Assembly (NCBI GenBank): GCA_031763025.1
Contig: JASSKH010000025.1
Span: 7,301,274 to 7,365,273, forward strand
Length of the DNA: 64,000 nt
Source of the DNA: Macrocystis pyrifera
Lineage: Eukaryota; Sar; Phaeophyceae; Laminariales; Laminariaceae
Reading direction: 5' to 3'
Shown piece by piece: positions 1-13,400 of the stretch. A program made the position numbers and the translations under genes. The notes below the pieces were generated by a model. It was given only the letters and a program-made list of their open reading frames with translations. It did no database searches and had not been told where the DNA came from. Each line of letters opens with the position of its first letter. Position 1 is the stretch's first letter.

Positions 1-1660
1 CAGCTCTACGTACCGCACGTCCAGATTGATGTTTTTAAACAAGCGCAGCAGAGCGCGCGATCAGCCAGCCCACTTTGCCCAAAACGAGCGTATGAAAAGC
101 ACGTGCGTGCTCATCAGAGCGCGACAGCGCAGGGAAGCGCACGGAGTTGTTGCCGAGACCCAAGCATGCTCACTGCGAGCAACAAATACATACCTGGTAC
201 GAGTATCGTTGTTTTAAGGGGGGGGGGGGGGGGGGGGTTCAAAAAAACGAAAGCAATCGAAATCTGCCCGCAGCCTGATGAAAACACCAGGTACGCAACC
301 ATTTTCAACTCGCAAGCAAACTTGCTGTGACCGTAAGAGATACGGGTATATACCAGGTCCGTATCAATGATACACATCTCCATCCTTGCGTACGTCCATA
401 TATATGCATATGCACGCGGCGTTCGGGTTGTTTTTTTTTTTTTTTTTCGTTTTTTTTTCGTTTTTTCCTTGGTGGAAGATGGAGCTCTGATGGAAACTTC
501 TCCGCAAGTAATCAGTTTGCACCTATTTATACTACGTATTAATAGGTGTGGTACAAGTACCAGCACGGCAGTATGTAAGGCCTCTTGTCGGCTTCAACCG
601 TGGTTCTGTGTTTCCTCGAGCGAGCGGTGCAGGCGGGAGCCGTCCGTTCAGCGACCTCTTTTATCTACAGGTATTATCAGCAGTACCAGGTGTGTAGATA
701 GGCTTGCTGTTTACAGTAACAGCACAAGTGTAGCGTACCAGCACACCGCAGTTCGTAGCAGCGTCAGGCACCGCGGACTTTTTTTTTTCCAGGCGCAGTA
801 TATGGTATGCACACATGAACGCGAGCTATTAATATTAATATTAGAATAGCCTAGTTTAGTCACCATCATATGGGGCGCAACAGCGAAATCGCCCCATAAT
901 GCTGGCTTTAGCTGTCTGCTGCTCCCTGAGTAGTCTGCTGGTGCTTGCTGTCTACCGCTGCCGATACTGCAGTCTCCTGCCTGGAATCTGTTGCTGTCTG
1001 ACATCCGCTGCTGCAGCTGTCTCCACGTACAACTGCTGTTGTAGAGTACCTGGTGTTTTATCATGGATCTCAAAATGGCCCCAAGGACGCACAGTACAGC
1101 AGCACCTGTGAGCAGATTTTTGAGGTCGAAACAATAGCACAACAAAACTGCTGCTGTCTGCTGTCTGCTGCTGTCTGCTATCTGCTGTCTGCTGCTATCT
1201 GCTGACTGCCTCCTGCTGATTCCTGCTGTCTCCTCCTGCTGCTGTTTGCTGTCTGCTGCTGTCGGTTGTCTCACTGCTGCTGTCTGTGCCGATGTCTGTG
1301 CGTAAGCGATCTGGCAGAGAGATCAGGCAATAGAGGCTTCGCGCACGTCTCAGTGCTCGGACTGGACCGCTGGGCAAAAACTCTGTATACGCACTTCTCC
1401 CGTTCTCGAGCAGCGGTTCATGGCACTACCTCTGGTCGCTTTTCCATGAGGACGAGCCCGGCGTTCCACCTCCTTCGACGCCATCAGAGCAGAGCGCTAC
1501 ACCACACTGCAGAGGGAGGGCCATCAATCCAAACGTTGAATCAACAACAACAGCAGCAACAACAGCAACAACAACAACAGAGACTGCCTCAAGGGGGTGA
1601 GCCGATCTACTGCTGTTTGTATGTGAATAAGCGATAAATGGCTTTCGATAATTTTCTCGC
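1..1660. other. No gene seen; CTG/CAG-rich intergenic or intronic sequence
   Basis: The stretch holds poly-G (219-237), poly-T (431-447) and a block at about 900-1275 built of imperfect CTG and CTGTCTG repeats, with CAA/CAG repeats at 1543-1580. The open frames here are Gln-, Cys- or Leu-rich shadows of these repeats. Confidence 0.6.
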
Positions 1661-1662
1661 AC

Positions 1663-1737
1663 CGTTTTTCGCGTCTTGCGGAAGAGCTGGCTGACGCATT
1701 CTATGGGAACTTTAACAAAGGGCCCCTCAGTCTCCAT
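1663..1737 (-). CDS. MAEA: Possible first exon of a MAEA/Fyv10-like (GID/CTLH ubiquitin ligase) protein
   Basis: Read on the minus strand from the ATG at 1737, the first 25 codons carry FVKVPIECVSQLFRKTRKT. This resembles the N-terminus of MAEA/Fyv10 proteins, where a LKVPYE...FR...K..RE pattern precedes the LisH-CTLH region. The ATG follows GCCAAG, a fair initiation context. The frame stays open upstream to about 1962, so the start could lie further 5'. A weak donor (ACG|gtgcga) would end the exon at 1663; reading on gives VRENYRKP, so the 3' border is uncertain. The rest of the gene would lie to the left, and no further exon was found in 1-1660. In known relatives the protein is a RING-like subunit of the GID/CTLH E3 ligase. 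The match is short, so this is an inference. Confidence 0.42.
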
Positions 1738-3611
1738 CTTGGCCACTCGAAGTGGACGATGCTGCTCTTCGGTCGTGTTGAGATCCTGCTGTGCCCGTGT
1801 TGTGAAGCTTGGATGTGGAGAACATTTGAGATTTGCTGATCCGAATGGGGCTGTGGGTTTCCACAGTTTTTGAAAGGCCTTGGTGCTTGTGAAACCGTCA
1901 TTTTTGAATTTATACCGCCAACCGAGAATCGAGAACCGAGAAAAAAAACTCCCTGCTCGCACCGCTTATGCCTACAAGTACAGCAGTACGACTGGGTGCA
2001 GCAGTCGCACAGCCGTACAACACGTAGCGGGGGGCGGTTGTCCAGCTGCGTGCGCCCCGCCCTACACCACTGATGTGTGATTGCTGTTGGTGACCAAGAG
2101 CAGTGGCCGACAATAAAGAGATATATACTACTGCCGGTACTGCTACTGCTATATCTGGTACCGCACAGGACGGTCGTTAGTCAAGTGCTGCAGGTATAAT
2201 ACTGCTTGTGTGTCTTCTTTTGGCGGTCTTTCTCGAACCGAATCTAATTCCAAGTTTATTTTAGCAAGCCCATCTTCTTTTTCTTTGCTCTGATCTGTGC
2301 ACGCTGTTGCGAGCTACACCGGCATCCTAGTGCTGTACCCTTTACCCTCATCAAACCGCACGTTTCAGAATCGGAGAGCAAAGAACGCCGGGCGTCTCTC
2401 TACAACGAGAGGCTGCCACAGTTTCTAAATGCGGGCATCGAGTCGGCCGTAACTGGATGACATGTATCAGCAGAGAGGGCAGAGTGCTCTAATTGTCTAA
2501 ATGCAAGAAAAAAATACTTCAAACTTATACGACAGGTATTATTAATAGCAACTTCTTCTCCATGTTCGTAGACGAAAGGAACGGTCGGTGCGGCGAGACC
2601 GCTACGGTTCTTCAGGATGAAGTCGTCACAAGGTTAAACCACAAAAAGATGCTTCAGCGAGTCAGGTGGGACCTTTCGTCTGGAATAGAATCGCTGCGAG
2701 CAGTGCTGTCAGTTCCAGGACGTAAAATGCTCAAAATAAAATTCAGCTCGCACGTATTTTTTCGTACATACGTGCTCGCAGTCGTACCGCAAACGCCGCC
2801 GCCGCGTTCGCTCGCTGCCGCAAGAGACAGATCGAGATATATGGGCGCAGTCGACGCATTTTATGCGCATGATACGTTCCAAAGCAACGGGCTTGTAGAC
2901 TACTATTATTATTAATAGTACTATTCTGCACAGGGAATCAGAGATCAACGATGTTGATGTCGAAATAATCATATAGGCTACAGTAGTGGGCCACCAACAA
3001 GAATAAACACTCACGTATACGTACGTACGCGTACAGTAATCTGAGCACGCCGTTCGAAGCACCTTAAAATTCGACTCGAGTCGACGAGGGAAGAAATTGC
3101 TGGAGTCTTATCGCGATTAAAAAAGCACGGCACGAATCAGAGTGGAGAGGGCGGAGGAACGCCTACATACTACAGTAGGCTGTGACCCCTGGTCTGAGTT
3201 ACGACTACCAACGTAGGAAGGAGAAAGAAAACAAGGGAGAAGGCAGTCCTCATAAAAGGGATATGAAAACAAAACAAAAAACGAAACAAAAGGTGGCACC
3301 ACCCTTGAACAACATTGAGCATTACGGGCGATTGGATTTATTGTGGCGCTCGCCGCTTAGCACGATTTCTTAATCCGACTACTACTGCATGTTAGCCTCC
3401 CTCCGAAAGCGAACCTTATGGTTTTTTTTTTACTGGTAAGTTGTGTTTCTTGTTCGTGGCCTTACCAATCTGATCGAAAACATTAGGTACATTTCGATTG
3501 GGTACGATAGCATCTTATGTTTCCGATCAAACTGATGTACTGTCTGTGTGCGTCGTTCCTCTGTCCACACGTATGCTTGTCGGTCCGATCGAGCTGCACA
3601 ACAATCTTCAG
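1738..3611. other. Probable intergenic region; no convincing exon
   Basis: A 140-codon open frame at 2493-2915 (+) lacks any recognisable motif and ends in a TAT run. The stretch separates the minus-strand exon at 1.7 kb from the plus-strand genes and may hold the promoters of both, but no clear promoter element is visible. Confidence 0.35.
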
Positions 3612-3723
3612 GGATATGAACAAGCTCGCATCCGCCATTGACCGGGGGGGCGGTAATGGGACGACCCTGGATGATATACTGAGAGAAATATCGGACGCTA
3701 AGAAGCAGGCAAATGCCGAATGA
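3612..3723 (+). CDS. Orphan 3'-terminal exon, unknown protein
   Basis: After a plausible acceptor (caatcttcag) the frame reads GDMNKLASAIDRGGGNG then TTLDDILREISDAKKQANAE and stops with TGA. The amphipathic, charged composition looks like real protein rather than repeat. It could be the last exon of an upstream gene, or a short ORF starting at the ATG at 3616. It is not in phase with the gene that follows at 4.5 kb because it ends in a stop. No family is recognised. Confidence 0.35.
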
Positions 3724-4504
3724 AGCTTGAGAGTAGTTTGCACGTTGTGGATCAATTCCGAACGATTTTTACAGCTCAAGTACATCATAACTCGTAAATG
3801 GAGTATACTCGTACTTTCAGAAACAAGCGCGCCCGATGTATCACGCAGCCTTCAAATTTGAATATCAACCACTCAACCGGTCGAACTCACAGCTGACGCA
3901 TCTGTAAAAAACGTAAAAAAATACATATGTACGATACATAGAGAAGATGGTTGTGCTTGAGTTGACAACATTGACAATGGGTCCAACCAGATTCACGGCG
4001 GTGGGCGTGTATTACTTTATGAAGGGGGTGTCGGGCGACCTCAGCTTGTTATTCTCGGACGTATCGCGTTTATATATACAGGCTTCTCTTACGCGCTCGC
4101 CAGGTCTTCGAAAATTCGAACCGTATATCGCAACCTCCCCAAGGAATACCGCAACGATGGACATATCGTCTGCAGGACCTATGAATAGCTACTACATATT
4201 TCCTGTGTTGAATATGTACTACAGTGCACAGATCCTGCAAGGCATTATCTCATACCTGCAGGTTACAATCTAGGTGATCTTGATTATTTACTGCAGATAG
4301 TGATATATCGATCCGACGAGGTGCGGGAACTTTCGGCATCACGCTCCATCATAAAACGCTACTCCTCATAGTCTACACGGTATTATAGCATGACAGTGTG
4401 AAAAGTTGTTGACATTGCCTCGTGTCAAGAGCTGGCACCGTACCACGGTGTTTGCCAACTCCCGCTTTTGTCTTCGCTGTTCTCGCACCGTCTGCCCTTT
4501 CCAG

Positions 4505-4651
4505 CGTCGAGCTTTCCAAGGAGAAGTCAAACGCGCCCGCCAAAGTCCAGCAGAGAGACCTCGCTCGTCGAGCCCGGCTTTTCGTCAAGGAGCCGTTCCC
4601 CCACCCCCGGCCCTGGAACGACTCCCCTCTCCTCGATCCAGATCGAGAACG
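4505..4651 (+). CDS. Exon of the unknown gene (first one found)
   Basis: Acceptor ctttccag, donor CG|gtgaga. It enters with one base and leaves with two (CG), which join the next exon as Arg. Two other frames are also open, but only this one is in phase with exon 2. Confidence 0.65.
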
Positions 4652-7600
4652 GTGAGAAATAACCACAAATCCGTGCGGGCTCAGTGAAAACAGGACAGGG
4701 TAGGGTAAGGGATAGAAACAACTCACAAGATAGCACTACAACGGTGCCAAACGCATACATAGTAACAACGATCCTGATATAGCTTGGGAGTTGCAGTACC
4801 CGACAACACGCAATCTCTTGTTTCCAGGGCTCTTCAAGGGTCGGGTCGGGTCAGGTCGGGTCGGGTTGCTTACGGGTGATCCGACCCGACCCGTCGGAGT
4901 TCAAATAACTCTTGACCCGACCTGACCCGACCCGACCCGACCCGACCCGACCCGACCCAACCCAACCCAACCCAACCAGACCCTTGACATTCAAAAACAA
5001 TCCTGACCTGATCCGCGGGTCGGGTCGCGACCCGTCAAAAGCCCTGATAATTTGGTACTCTGGCTTCACCCACAAGAACATCGCTGCCTGCGACCACCAC
5101 CTTCTTCTCGGTTAAAGCGTCGGTGTGTGACATCAACCCCATTCAAGACCCAGACATAGCGAGAGACAGAAAACAGATAAAAACACGAGAGAGTGTGTGT
5201 AAGACTATGGTGTGGATGAGCGAATGAATGGGGGATTGAGTGCGTGAGCGAGTGGGTGCGCTGTACAGGTGACGCCATGCACACACCGCGCGTGTGTCCT
5301 GTAGAAACCTCCTCGCGTTGAAAGAAGCATCGGGTCTGCTCCAAACGTATTTCGCTCGTCCGAAGTATAAAACCTCGACGCGAGTCGACGAGGGAACTAC
5401 AAGGACCGAAGTCTTTCTCTCGGGAAAAAATGCATGCAATACACGAACCGCGTGGGGAGGGGGGGGGGGTAGGAGCCTGCTGCGTGCCCCCCGTTTCGGA
5501 GCTACGATTAGGAGAGAGAAAAACAAGAGAAGGGCGAAGATAATAAATGGGATAGAAAATAAATAATTGTAAGTACATATGTATATATATATATCCCAGC
5601 ATGCCGGGCTGCTTCCTCTGGCCGAGGCTGAAACCGTCGTGTTTTTCTTGGTATATTTTCCCTCTGAAGCAGGGGAGTACGAAACACATAAAATCGACAA
5701 TCTCCCTTTTTTGTTTCTAAGACCCGGACAGGGGGGGGAGGGGGGGGAGTGTACTCGATGGGAGAGATGTGCTCGATCTCATGCATGGCCGTAGTCGTAT
5801 GACCATATACTCTGGCATCCCTACATTACCGAGACGGAGCATGTCGAGTTTTCACCGACCAGGCAGACATTGCTTGCACCAAGCGCGAAGTGCCGTGAGG
5901 TGTCCGGCGAATCGCATGAAGGGTGAGCAGCATCCTACTAAGAACCGCTTGTGCAGCGGACTTGCGTATAGGGATGACGGCTTCAATGAGTTAGGTTAGT
6001 TTCCGGTGTAGCCACTTCCAGAGACAGCATTGGGAGTACTATGTAACTGCCTCTTGGGTGCCTTACCATAAACACTACGTGATACGATCATTCCCACCTG
6101 TGCGGAGTAAAGGTTGTTCACCTCGCACAAATGATCTAACTCGACAACCAGCTGTGACCGACCGCCTACAAAACAAATGCGGTACCCTGGTTGTCCAGCT
6201 CAAGTAGTGGGTGGCAAGTTTTACAGTATTATTGCCTACCGACGCCAACTCAACCTATATAATAGGGTACACTCATGCCACGCATGGACTTAGTCGTACA
6301 CATGATCATGGACCCTGGCATCCCTATATGCAATGCCGGGACGGAGTACATCGATTTTTCACCGGCCAGAGATGTATACTGAAACCAAACATACAAATGA
6401 AGAACGGTAGAACGAGTGCGTACGTACCTTTTGTTTTCTTGTTTTCTTTTTTCTATCGCACAGATAAACCCCATCCCACTTTGGTCGATTTTTCATTATG
6501 ACCTTTCTCGAGAGTGTGGTGTGGTTTCCTCTTTCTTTTCCGACTATCGCTGTCTCGAGTCCCAAACGCGGCATAACCCTTTGTGAGACGCCGAAATAGC
6601 GACCGAACAATGGTTGGAAGCTTTGGTGACATGCAACGGCATACGAGCATCGTGAGCGCCCCATCATCACGACGGGTAGGACCATGTTGGCTTGCGCTCG
6701 TACCGTGCCGCACGACTCGTTGGTTTCAACCAGTTTAATTCGGACACCAACCATTGTATCATCCTTCAATCATGGATGCTCATTGCCGTAATTCGTTCTC
6801 CTTGTATCGTCGATCCCCCCCCACACACACATGCACACACTCGAGTCCCAAACACTCAAATACGTATTTTCTGTTTTTTTTGTTCGTTGTGGGGAGGCCG
6901 TATCGAGCCCAAAGGTACTTTTTTGTTTTGTTGTGTAAAGGTTAAGCCAGTGAGCTACTGAGTCCGCGCTGAGTGAATAGATCGGTGGTTTAGCCTTTAC
7001 TAAACGAGCGCTATTGCTTTTGCTGTCGCGTTTGCCATCCTCAACAGTGTGCGGCACGAGCTTCAACAGTGATCACTCGTAAACGTTCCACGACAACAAA
7101 AAAAAACAAGCAAACAAACAAGCAAAAGAACGAAAAGCAAAAAAAAAAAACGAAGGGGAAGCAAAAACCAACAAAAAAGGAGACCTACACATGAACACGA
7201 AACTGAACTCTCTTTTATAGCATACTTCCTTGCTTGACTTATGTTCACTTCAACTGCAGTCCGAATACGTACCCTACGGGTGTTTCATACGTACAAACAC
7301 GAGAACGCAATACTACGGGGGACCATAGTAAATAGGGCCAAAAATTGTTAGTAAAAATAGGGAAATATGTACCGTAGGTCCTATTTACTATAGTCCCCTG
7401 CAATAGTCCGTCCGCCCAAGACGGTACCACAACAAAAAATCGAACCCACACACACTTTTTTCCAGAGCTACTGTAGACAAGGGGGGGGGGGGGGTATACT
7501 AAAACCGAACAAAACAGGCTTGAAAAAAAACAAAGAGGCCATTTTCTCGATTCGTACAGAAATGACAGCGCTCCGAATTTCTTCCTTTTTTGTTTCGGCC

Positions 7601-8494
7601 ATTCTAGGAGTGTTGCTCCATTTCTCTCTCTCTCTCTCTCTCTCCGTCTCTCTCTCTCTCTCTCTTTTTGTTTCTTTTTTTTGTTTCTCGTGCTCCCTTC
7701 TGATGGTCCCTGCAGGATGACACCGGAGGCGATCGCCGGCGACGCGCTCCTGCAGTTCGAAGAGATCAAACGCGCTCGAAAGGAAGCGGCCAAGCAACAC
7801 CCTTCCTGGTAAGAAGACCCACCCACGCGCTCCCATGCGCCCCCCCCCCCCGCCCTTCCCCCAGCCCGAGCCACAACAAAAAAGTTTTTTGAGAGATCCG
7901 CGCGCGCCTGTTGAAACTGACGACGTGCAAGGTTGAAACGGACGACACACGCCCTGCACAAAGTTTTGGGCAGGACGCTCCTGCGACATAGGTGCATCCC
8001 CTCTACCGCACAACGCGTCAAAATGTGACAACGCCGTTCAAAAAACCGCGCCCGGCCACTCTTTCGCCTCGATTTGAAATTAACCATTTTATTTTAGTAG
8101 TGCGGTCTCGCTTGGTGGCCGAGTTGGGATACGGGGGGCGGGGTGGGCATTCTCGTTTTCTGGGGACAAACCACTCCCTATTCACTATTCGGGTGCTTTG
8201 CCTCTTAAAACGGGACTGCATTCCCAAAAATCTAAAGGAGCTACGACACGTGTAGCGCCTTTTGGCCGAAATATTTTCGTACAGTGGCGGGCGCCTCCTT
8301 ACGCGAGGAACCGCCGCGCAGTACCCAATTACGTTGGAATGACCGTTGTCGCTTCAGCACGAAATTTCGTGTGTGCAACCCTTTTTTTTTCAAGCTCGGG
8401 GATGGAGTGTTGATCGGTTTGTTGCACTTTCGTTTTTTTTTCTGGTTTTTTTTTTTCTGTTTTTTTTTTTTTAACTCGTTTAGGGCAAAAACAG

Positions 8495-8533
<39 letters not shown>

Positions 8534-9926
8534 GTTTTTTCAAACCTAACCCACTCAAATTCTAAGTAATTTGTCCTCAAAACGGGACTGCAGCCCTAAC
8601 AAGGCTAAGCTCGGTTTCTGGGCGGGGTATGTACGTAGCTCCTTAACCCGGTTGGATTGGGACTTCAGAGGAGAGGGGGGGGTGTACTCGATAGGAGAGA
8701 TATACTCGATCTCATGCATGGCCGTAGTCGTATAACCATAGACCCTCGCATCCCTGCAATGCCGGGACGGAACATGTCGGGTTTTCTCCGACCAGGCAGA
8801 CATTGCTTACTTGCACCAAGCGCGAAGCGCCGTGAGGTATCTGACGAGTCGCATGAAGGGTGAGCTGCACCCTACTAAGAACCGCTTGTGAGGCGGATTT
8901 TCTTGCATATGGATGGGGGGGGGGGGGGGGGGGGGGGGGTGACGGCAAGAAATTAAATAATTGACGCTTACGGCAACGTCAACCGCGTGATCTTGGGGTT
9001 CATACAATGGTTGGTGTCCCAGGGTACACACGACCCAAGGAGTCGCACGGCATGGGGGCGCAACATGATTCTGCCCGTACTGTTGGCTCGTAGAAGGTTC
9101 AATGGTTGATAACAGCTAACTTACCAACCATTGTTTGGGGTGGCTATCTCGGGGGCGCCGAAGCTCCTTGAGTGAAGAAGGAGCCTCAGAAAATACTATT
9201 AATAGGCGTCTCCTTTGCCGCAGCACGCTTCCTCCGAAGGAGGGCGCCAAAGGATGCACCACTTCTTTTTCTCGTTCCCTTTTTCTGGTCAAACCTGGGA
9301 CGCACTAACCCCACATAAGGGGGGTTTGTTGCCTGGTTGTTGGGTCTATCTGCTGTGGGTTGTGATGGCTGTGCCCCCTCCGTGCTAGCGACGTGATTGG
9401 TAAGGGATCAAATCGAGCACCTACACTTACTGTCAGGGTGTTCGTTGACACGGAGCAGCCACCGCGGATCATAATTTTTTTTTTATGCTCTAGTATGCGC
9501 ATGCATCCCTCCGGTCGGTGAAAACCCTGTTCCGTCCACGGGGTGCTGTGGGACTGCACCGCCGGTTCACGGTTTCAGCAGCGCGCACCAGAGAGGCGAG
9601 TCGATGCGAGGGAAGAAAGCGCCGGGCGTGTCTTCTTCTCGCGATAAAAAAAAAACATGGAAGGCATGTACAAGGCATAGCGGGAAGGAGGGAGGTTGTT
9701 CCCACCATGTGGCCCCCGGTCTGCATCACGAAGGGGGCCGGGTGTGGTCATGTACAAGGGATAAACCCCTGAGCTATACTTAGTCAGCGCTGACTGTTTA
9801 CGTACGTAGCTCAGTGGTGTATCATAGCGAACGAATTAGTACCGGATGGACAGGAGAAAGTACACGCTAGCTGATTCGCTCGGTGATTTAGCCTGTGTAA
9901 ACGAACGAATGATGTACAGTACCAGC

Positions 9927-9967
<41 letters not shown>

Positions 9968-10455
9968 ACAACAACAACAGAACATAGCAGCTGTCGTAGA
10001 TAGGCAGAAGCAGCAACTGTCGTAGGTAGGTTGGGCAATGTGCTGCTGCCGGGGTCTCTACTGTACAGTCCACGCGTGCCACCGTGCCACCCATTGTCAG
10101 CAGTATACATAGAGTGCAAACTGAACTAAAATGAGGTGAGGTACAATAAAACGAGAACCGGGTGAAATATGCTCGAAATCACACCTCGCGGAACAGATAA
10201 TCGATTCCCACTTTACCTGATGATCTAGAAGTTTCGGGGCAGACACAAGCAGTAGGTATACCCCTGTGATCTGGATGATCTGGATGATCTGTATGACCTG
10301 AATGATCCACAGCTCATGTTACCGCGCGGGAACCGTATGACCTGCATGATAGATTAATAGCACGTGTCTATTTTGGTTGGATCTGCACCGCTATGCATAT
10401 CCTGCCCAAACCTCTCACAACGGCAAGCGAGAAACCAGATGACCTGCAGTAGATG

Positions 10456-10486
<31 letters not shown>

Positions 10487-13400
10487 TGATTGATTGATTG
10501 ATTGATTGATAGATCATAATTTGTGTGATTTATCCGAGGTGTGAACGTTTCAGACGCCTTTTTTCCCCGCGATTTTGTTTTGATTGTATCCCGCCCCTCT
10601 CCCCCCCCCCGCATCCCTGTCCACCTCTCCCCCCCCCCCCCCCCGCACCACCCATTTCCCAGGAAATACGCCAGCGTGGACAGGGCTTTCGGAGAGCCCC
10701 CGCTGTACTGCTGCACCAACAGCTTCAAGAAAGTGCTCGAGTCCCATCTAGAGCAGGCGGTGGCCAAGATCACCAAGAGCTACGACGTGAGCGAGCGCGC
10801 GCGCTGCTGCACGCTGGTTGGTGTTCGTTGGTCAGCGCTTACAGTGGGTTACAAGTGTCAAACGGACACAAAATCTGCTATAACAAACGCGAAGAGAAAA
10901 ACGTAGCGAATAACGGGATTGCAAATACCGGTATTTCAAACATTGGGTTTGGAAATATTGGGATTGCAGAGGGTGGGATCGCAAAATAATGAGATTGCGA
11001 ACGGTGGGATCGTATATAGTGGGATTGCAAATACTGCAACAGGATTGCAATAAAGGGATCGAAAATACTGGGATTGAAAAGAACGGGATTGCAAATCAAC
11101 GGGTAGCTCCTCAGGCGAGGAATTTTCCGTCAGCCGAACATAAAACATACTGATGGGCCCAAAATCCCCCCCCCCCCCACCCCTAACGTGGCACGCCTCC
11201 GCAACGGCTGTCAACTGCGGTAGACTTCCCCAGCTATTCGACACCATAGTTGACTCACACTTACTATTACGGAGGAGCCTAGTAAATAGGACCTATGATG
11301 TACATAAAAACCTCTATATCTCCCTATTTTTACTAACAAAATTTGGTCCTGTTTACTATGGTCCCCCGTAATAGTGTTCGAGACGAAAATAGCTATCACC
11401 TATACGATTGTTGGTTGGGTTGTGGATACGTAGTTACATTCGCTGGTACCGTACTGGGTGACCCTCAAACCATCGTGCCGAACACCACGATGTCTCGGAA
11501 TATAAGGTTCGTTTGATTGAATATTCATGCACAAACGGTCTTTATATTTCGGGACAGAGTGGTCGATATGTTTCGAGACAGAATGGCCCTTATTTTTCGG
11601 GAGATATTGGGCCATATAGTTCCGGACAGAGTAGTCCTTACATTTTGGGATGTAGTGATCCTTATAATCCGGGACAGAATGACCCTGATATTTCTTGGAG
11701 CAGAGTGGTCCTTATATTTTAGCACATAGTGTTCCTTAGGGCTCATCTTAACGGGGAACACTAAATTTCTTTCAGTCAGATGCAAATTAAATTAGAAAAA
11801 AAAAATCAAGCCAAATTGAAAGAACCGAAAGTCCTCGATGGGCCCTTGAATTAAATTAGAAAAAAAAAATCAAATCAAGTTGAAAGAACCAAAAAAGTCC
11901 TCGATAAGATGGGCCCTTAAATTTCGGGACAGGGTGATCCTTGTAATTGTGGACGAAGTGGTCCTTATACTGCTCGGGACAGAGTGGTCCTTTACATTTC
12001 GGGAGAGAGTGGTCCTTGTATTGCTCGGGACAGAGTGATCCTTATATTTCGGGAGATTATGGTCCTTACATTTCTCAACAGAGTGGTCCTTATATTGCTC
12101 GGGACAGAGTGGTCCTTATATTGCTCGGGACAGAGTGGTCCATATATTTCGGTAGAGAATGGAGCTATTATATTTCGGGGCAGAGTTCTCCTAATGTTTC
12201 GGGACAGAGTTCTCCTTCTATATCGGGACAGAATGACCCTTATATTTCGGAACAGAGCGGCCCTTATATTTCTCGGCACGGAGTGGTCCTTATATTTTCG
12301 GGACAAATTGGTCCTTATATATTTTGGGACGAAGTGGTAGATCCTCATATATACGTGGTATGGAACCCACGTGAAAACTGTGTGGCTACTAACCTGGAGC
12401 ATGCTCGACCCTCCCTCCCCCCCCCCCCCCTCAAATTGAATCCTTGCTGCGCTGTGACTGTTTCTGGGCGTCTTCATTTTGCCTTGTGATGGCCTTGTAA
12501 TGACGTTACGTTTTCACGCTGGCTGGCGGCGGAAAAAGGCCATGGGCGAGGGGACTCTCCGACTTTCCAACCTGAAGGCGGACGTGGGGGCGGAGCTGTG
12601 GCTGATGCAATCCTCCCTTGACGAGGTAGGTCAGTCGAAGCGCAGAGCATACAGACACCATGATGACATATTTTGGTTATGAAGGTGTGGCATCATAACG
12701 CGCGCGCGATTTAGCATTTTCCCTTGACGAGCTCAGTCGAGGCAGAGTACAGATAGACCGTGACAATTCTTGTTGGAAAATATGGTGGCGCGCGATGTGT
12801 TTTTTTTATAGTCTAGTTGGGGAGAAAACTTCTCGCGGTGGCAAGGGGGTGGCAGAGGGCGAAGAATCGAGGCAAAAGGCCGCTGTATTTTCTTCAGGGG
12901 TGACATTTTTTTTTGGCTTGGGGAGATATTTGCTGACCGGCTGGGCTCCACAAGTGAGAGCACAACAACAACAACTACCGATCTCTACGATACGTTTAGG
13001 TACTACGCTTAAGGGCCTTTCATATCGAACACCTTTTTTTTCAGAAAATCCAAAGTTTGGAAAAATTGGAAAATTGTATCAATATACGGAAGCGCTCTGT
13101 CAAGTCTTTTTTTCGTGGAAATCTTCAGAAGGAAAATATCAACAGAGTTAAATTTACATATTTGGGGGGGAAACAATCAGGAAAATCCGGAGGATGAAAA
13201 AATTGCGCGAAAAAAGCGTGGAAATTATGGGAGGGGGAAAAGCTCTCCGATAAAAAAGGGTCTGACTATCTTTGTTACATAGGACTAGATCATCATATCA
13301 GAATTATTGGTCTCGGGAAAATTGCGCGAATCATGTCCTTTGAAGTCCGTGTTTCTGGTGAGACAATGATTGGCTCCTCGTGTGAGGGGTACAAAAAAAT

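Noticed and set aside
711-1274. 187-codon Gln/Ser-rich frame (-)
   Set aside because: It follows the CTG/CAG repeat and has no domain or splice support.
2493-2915. 140-codon frame (+) near the divergent promoters
   Set aside because: No motif, no good start context, ends in a TAT repeat.
11947-12489. 180-codon YISGQSGP repeat frame
   Set aside because: Open only because the minisatellite period is 24; all frames are similarly open.
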